A stretch of DNA of 64,000 bases, from positions 1 to 64,000 of the forward strand of contig CAVQFO010000042.1 of assembly GCA_963711725.1 (NCBI GenBank), given 5' to 3'. A program made the translations under genes and the position numbers. A model generated the notes under the pieces. It did no database searches, was not told the origin of the DNA, and saw only the letters and a program-made list of their open reading frames with translations. The DNA is from CAVQFO01 sp963711725 (GTDB taxonomy: Bacteria > Pseudomonadota > Gammaproteobacteria > Nitrococcales > Aquisalimonadaceae). This document shows, one piece after another, positions 63,095-64,000 of the stretch; within the stretch, counting starts at the first letter, position 1; every line of letters starts with the position of its first letter.

Positions 63095-64000
63095 ATGGTC
63101 ACCCTCGTCACGGAAAAGGAACTGCGGCAGTGCGTGGATATCGGCAGTGAGAGCCTGAACGCCGTGCGCGCCGGTTTCGAACAACTGGCGGTGGGCAAGG
63201 CGACCATTCCTCCCATCATGGGCCTGGAAATCCCTGAACGGAACGGCGCCGCCGACGTCAAAGCCGCTTACATCAGCGGCTGGGACAGCTTCGCGATCAA
63301 ACTGTCCACCCGCTTCTTCGATAACGCCCAACGCGGACTCAGCACCGGCAGCGGGATGATGGTGCTGGTCGACAGCGATGTCGGCAAACCGGTGGCGTTA
63401 ATGCTGGATAACGGTTATCTGACCACCGTGCGCACCGCCCTGGCCGGGGCCCTGGCGGCGGAGTATCTGAGCCCCGAAAGCATTCAGAACGTGGCGGTGA
63501 TTGGTTCCGGCAGCCAAGCCTGGTGGCAACTGCGCGCGCTTTCCCTGGTACGCGAGTTCGGCGCCGTGAGCATCCACGGACGCGACGCGGAACGGGCGCG
63601 GCAATACGCGGAACGGGTGACCGCGACGCTGGGCGTGGCGGCAAGAGCCGTGGACAGCGCCGAGGAAGCCGTCCGCGGCGCCCAGGTGATCCTGACCACC
63701 ACACCGGCGCGGGAACCCGTGGTGAAGGCCGACTGGGTTCAGGCCGGTGCGCACGTGACAGCCATGGGTTCGGATGCACCCCACAAGAACGAACTGGAGC
63801 CGGCGCTGCTGGGCAAGGCCGACTTGCTGGTGTGCGACCTGACCAGCCAGTGCCTGCAGCGCGGCGAGCTGCGCCATGCAGTGGAGGCCGGCGCGGTCAG
63901 CGAGGACAAGGTGACGGAGCTGGGCGACATCATCGGCGGCAAAGCCCCCGGCCGCGAAGGCAACGGCCAGACCACCGTATGCGATCTTACCGGCGTGGGC
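63095..64000 (+). CDS. eutC: Ornithine cyclodeaminase family protein, EutC-like (3' end outside window)
   Basis: 302 residues of an NAD-dependent cyclodeaminase/mu-crystallin family member, running off the window. The Rossmann motif VAVIGSGSQAWWQLRALSLV and the ending HVTAMGSDAPHKNELEP fit the ectoine-utilisation protein EutC. KAAYISGWDSFAIKLSTRFF is also conserved. GAGGAGG precedes the ATG at 63095. Its natural neighbours in ectoine utilisation clusters would be beyond the edge; the ectD-like and M24 genes in the window make a connection plausible. Confidence 0.82.
   Translation, partial: MVTLVTEKELRQCVDIGSESLNAVRAGFEQLAVGKATIPPIMGLEIPERNGAADVKAAYISGWDSFAIKLSTRFFDNAQRGLSTGSGMMVLVDSDVGKPVALMLDNGYLTTVRTALAGALAAEYLSPESIQNVAVIGSGSQAWWQLRALSLVREFGAVSIHGRDAERARQYAERVTATLGVAARAVDSAEEAVRGAQVILTTTPAREPVVKADWVQAGAHVTAMGSDAPHKNELEPALLGKADLLVCDLTSQCLQRGELRHAVEAGAVSEDKVTELGDIIGGKAPGREGNGQTTVCDLTGVG

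Noticed and set aside
1..64000. CRISPR arrays, tRNA or rRNA genes and prophage genes
   Set aside because: No regularly spaced direct repeats, tRNA-like TTCGA loops in cloverleaf context, rRNA blocks or phage structural genes were seen.

Overview
The window is about 64 kb of GC-rich DNA from a bacterium that is most likely a gammaproteobacterium. YcgL, the UbiU/UbiV/UbiT anaerobic ubiquinone proteins and a gamma-type mix of housekeeping genes point that way. Ectoine genes (ectD-like, eutC-like), PHB depolymerases and a fluoride riboswitch fit a halotolerant, facultatively anaerobic environmental species; this placement is inference. No rRNA, tRNA or CRISPR array was recognised.

Layout: 1-4091 (minus) is a livGFKHM-type branched-chain amino-acid ABC operon whose LivF has Arg for the Walker A Lys. 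4365-4465 is a candidate small RNA with an anti-Shine-Dalgarno loop. 4640-6470 holds ycgL, a crcB-DUF190 operon under a fluoride riboswitch, and msrA. 6600-13880 is an anaerobic block: yhcC-ubiU-ubiV, a convergent ubiT and a hemN-like gene, each behind an FNR/ANR-type site (the first two ideally spaced 41.5 bp from the predicted start), plus a DUF2892 gene with a CsoR/CstR-like operator and a thiolase. 14021-16457 has a truncated hydroxyacid dehydrogenase and a pentaheme cytochrome c fusion. 16465-19996 (minus) is an Mla/MCE lipid-transport operon.

20157-30814: a creatinase/DoeA-like M24 protein, a frameshifted GGDEF/EAL protein, an orphan amino-acid binding protein behind a sigma-54 promoter, an AI-2E family exporter, and a Ser/Thr kinase-PP2C-FHA module. 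30790-42819: a poorly preserved stretch, a lipoprotein, a patatin-like enzyme, two tandem PHB depolymerase-like esterases (one frameshifted), an ICMT-like membrane protein, a parvulin PPIase with a lipoprotein, and nfeD-stomatin. 43150-51634: gamma-carbonic anhydrase, a frameshifted GAF-GGDEF protein, a chemoreceptor, EctD, a halohydrin-dehalogenase-like SDR, a CPBP protease and an MFS-acyltransferase-HTH fusion. 51785-52933 is a dead IS481-family copy. 53082-64000: a VIT/vWA surface protein, ExoD, a porin fragment, DUF4396, an acyl-CoA synthetase, an SDR, a CheB-CheR fusion and a partial eutC.

Two themes cut across the window. At least eight otherwise good genes or gene copies are broken by single-base shifts (including two in one gene), which suggests either indel errors in the assembly or recent decay. 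A dispersed palindromic repeat family occurs in full, inverted-order and half forms.
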